From: Methylococcaceae bacterium UBA659
GTDB lineage: Bacteria; Pseudomonadota; Gammaproteobacteria; Methylococcales; Methylomonadaceae
Length of the DNA stretch: 5,876 bases
Direction of reading: 5' to 3'
Assembly: GCA_002299495.1 (NCBI GenBank)
Contig: DBNZ01000153.1
Location: forward strand, 9,457-15,332
Shown: positions 4,820-5,876 of the stretch, in pieces
How positions within the stretch are numbered: the first letter of the stretch is position 1
How the letters are laid out: every line of letters begins with the position of its first letter
Translations under genes and position numbers: made by a program
Notes under the pieces: generated by a model
Seen by the model: only the letters and a program-made list of their open reading frames with translations
What the model was told of the DNA's origin: nothing
The model's database searches: none

Positions 4820-5042
4820 GGTTAATGTGGCTACTTTTTGGGTTTTGAGGTTGATATGATTGAGATTAAGGCGAAATAGAGCCAGGCCGTGCTAGCAACG
4901 GTTTATGTAAAAACCATGGCAACGTTGCAGATTGCCACAACAACCCATCCACGGCCATGCGTTGTTTTTTTTTTGCTTCTTAATTTTTCATGGTTTAATT
5001 TGGGCAACATTTTAATTCCTCCACACAAAACAAACAGGAGCC
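4820..5042. other. 223-bp divergent intergenic region
   Basis: The region separates the LOG gene (-) from the protease gene (+). It contains a perfect 10-bp palindrome GCAACGTTGC (4919-4928), nested with a TGGCAA/TTGCCA inverted repeat (4917-4922 and 4932-4937) that could be an operator, and a run of ten T (4965-4974). No coding frame is convincing. Confidence 0.5.
4973..5001 (+). promoter_or_regulatory. candidate promoter for the serine protease gene
   Basis: TTGCTT (4973-4978) and TAATTT (4996-5001) are spaced by 17 bases and resemble sigma-70 -35 and -10 boxes. The start codon lies about 40 bases further. The -35 overlaps the end of a ten-T run. This is a sequence-only prediction. Confidence 0.4.
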
Positions 5043-5876
5043 ATGGTGAATAAAGTACTCATTATCTGTGTCATAGCGGTTTTTTTCAGTTCAAACTTTG
5101 TTTTGGATACGGCTCTTGCCAACGGGAAACCCAGCCGTGTTAGCCACATCCATATCGTCACCGCCAAAGCGGCTAAACCTTTTGCGTATGAGGGGATGGT
5201 TGTTAAGGCGATGCCGTTACCCCGGTCAAACAAAAGGCCGGTCATCAATTTAGGATCTCAAATCCGTCAACCTGGGGCGCCCGGCTATTCGGTCGGATTT
5301 TCCGGAACAGGCGTCGGCAATGCCCAGTCCTTAGGCTTATTCTCCGTGCTTGAGGCGTCCCGAACCACCGAACCCACTTTTACTTCACTTGAGCATGGAA
5401 CCGCTGACCTACCCTTCAATACCCGCCGAGTTGACACCAACAGAAGAAACAATGTATCCGCATCAAGATCTTATCGTGCGGTCGGCGCATTAGTTAACGG
5501 CCACCGCCTTTTTTGCTCGGCAGCGCTAATCAAACGCGGACTCATCGTGACTGCCGCCCATTGTGTCGCCGAATTTGGTGCGTCAACGATCTACTCGGAT
5601 TGGCAGTTTGTACCCGCATTGTTTACCAATCGAGCCCCTTTTGGTGTATGGGGCATTCAGGAAGCCTATGTCTTGGACTCTTATCTTGATGGCACCGATG
5701 CTTGCGCCGTTCCGGGAATAGTCTGCGCCAATGACATTGCCATTTTAGTGGCCTCGCCCCAGGCTGACAGATACCCGGGTGATACCGCCGGTTGGTTGGG
5801 TTATGGTTGGAACGGTGCGGGCTTTACCGCCAGTAACTTGGCGCTGATATCCGAACTGGGCTATAGCGCTTCCCAT
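5043..5876 (+). CDS. secreted trypsin-like (S1) serine protease, 3' end beyond window
   Basis: The frame stays open for 278 codons to the window edge. Residues 1-26 are a signal peptide (MVNK, hydrophobic VLIICVIAVFF, cleavage expected after ALA at 26), so the product is exported. Residues 27 to about 143 are a low-similarity pro-region rich in Ser, Thr, Pro and Arg. The protease domain starts near SYRAVGALVNG (143-153). Cys158 and TAAHC (170-174) give the catalytic His173 and the disulfide typical of S1 enzymes. CANDIAIL (228-235) gives the catalytic Asp231. Extra cysteines at 221 and 228 may pair. GWLGYGW follows at 250-256. The Ser (GDSGG) must lie outside the window. AGGAG (5036-5040) is only 2 bases from ATG 5043 but 5 from the in-frame GTG 5046, so translation may start at GTG 5046. 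S1 proteases are usually made as zymogens; the pro-region fits this. Confidence 0.85.
   Translation, partial: MVNKVLIICVIAVFFSSNFVLDTALANGKPSRVSHIHIVTAKAAKPFAYEGMVVKAMPLPRSNKRPVINLGSQIRQPGAPGYSVGFSGTGVGNAQSLGLFSVLEASRTTEPTFTSLEHGTADLPFNTRRVDTNRRNNVSASRSYRAVGALVNGHRLFCSAALIKRGLIVTAAHCVAEFGASTIYSDWQFVPALFTNRAPFGVWGIQEAYVLDSYLDGTDACAVPGIVCANDIAILVASPQADRYPGDTAGWLGYGWNGAGFTASNLALISELGYSASH

Noticed and set aside
5012..5248. Minus-strand open frame opposite the protease N-terminus
   Set aside because: The plus strand has a signal peptide and a 278-codon frame with S1 protease motifs; this is its shadow.

Overview
The window looks like a gene-poor, decayed accessory stretch of a gammaproteobacterial chromosome of moderate GC. 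The reconstructable remnants (RnfG, RnfE, glycerol kinase) and the LOG protein read like Gammaproteobacteria. A methanotroph-type (Methylococcales-like) host is a guess from general protein resemblance and is not proven by the sequence. Five frames look intact or open: a DUF3782-type PD-(D/E)XK protein (582-1316, +), a small retropepsin-like protein (1702-2082, +), an 88-residue helical protein (2804-3070, -), a LOG-family phosphoribohydrolase (4229-4819, -) and a secreted trypsin-like serine protease that runs off the right edge (5043-5876, +).

Region 1-1590: the 3' half of a frameshifted rnfG and the 5' end of a truncated rnfE lie in the same strand and in the order of an rnfABCDGE operon. 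The intact DUF3782 gene sits between them. This is the clearest rearrangement in the window: a dead rnf operon tail with a nuclease-fold gene in the rnfG/rnfE junction.

Region 1590-2800: the retropepsin gene stops exactly where an insertion-sequence end begins. Behind it, on the minus strand, lies the wreck of a DDE transposase (IS701/IS4-like) with frameshifts, two in-frame stops and an internal deletion. A near-identical copy of that IS end, inverted, occurs at the left edge of the window, so at least two copies of the element acted here.

Region 2800-4200: the small helical protein is followed, on the other strand, by a frameshifted 3' fragment of glycerol kinase (glpK). A 75-base repeat, an intrinsic terminator, a truncated start of an unknown gene and a 370-bp element with 20-bp terminal inverted repeats come next. 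The 370-bp element has no complete transposase and is GC-rich and hairpin-rich. Its insertion appears to have cut off the unknown gene after 16 codons.

Region 4200-5876: a normal-looking LOG gene and a secreted protease gene are divergently transcribed from a 223-bp intergenic region with a plausible promoter for the protease.

No CRISPR array, tRNA, rRNA or multi-gene defence cassette is visible. The intact genes do not form an obvious operon or pathway. The interest of the window is in how mobile elements dismantled older genes and in the orphan nuclease-fold, retropepsin and trypsin-like genes left among the debris.
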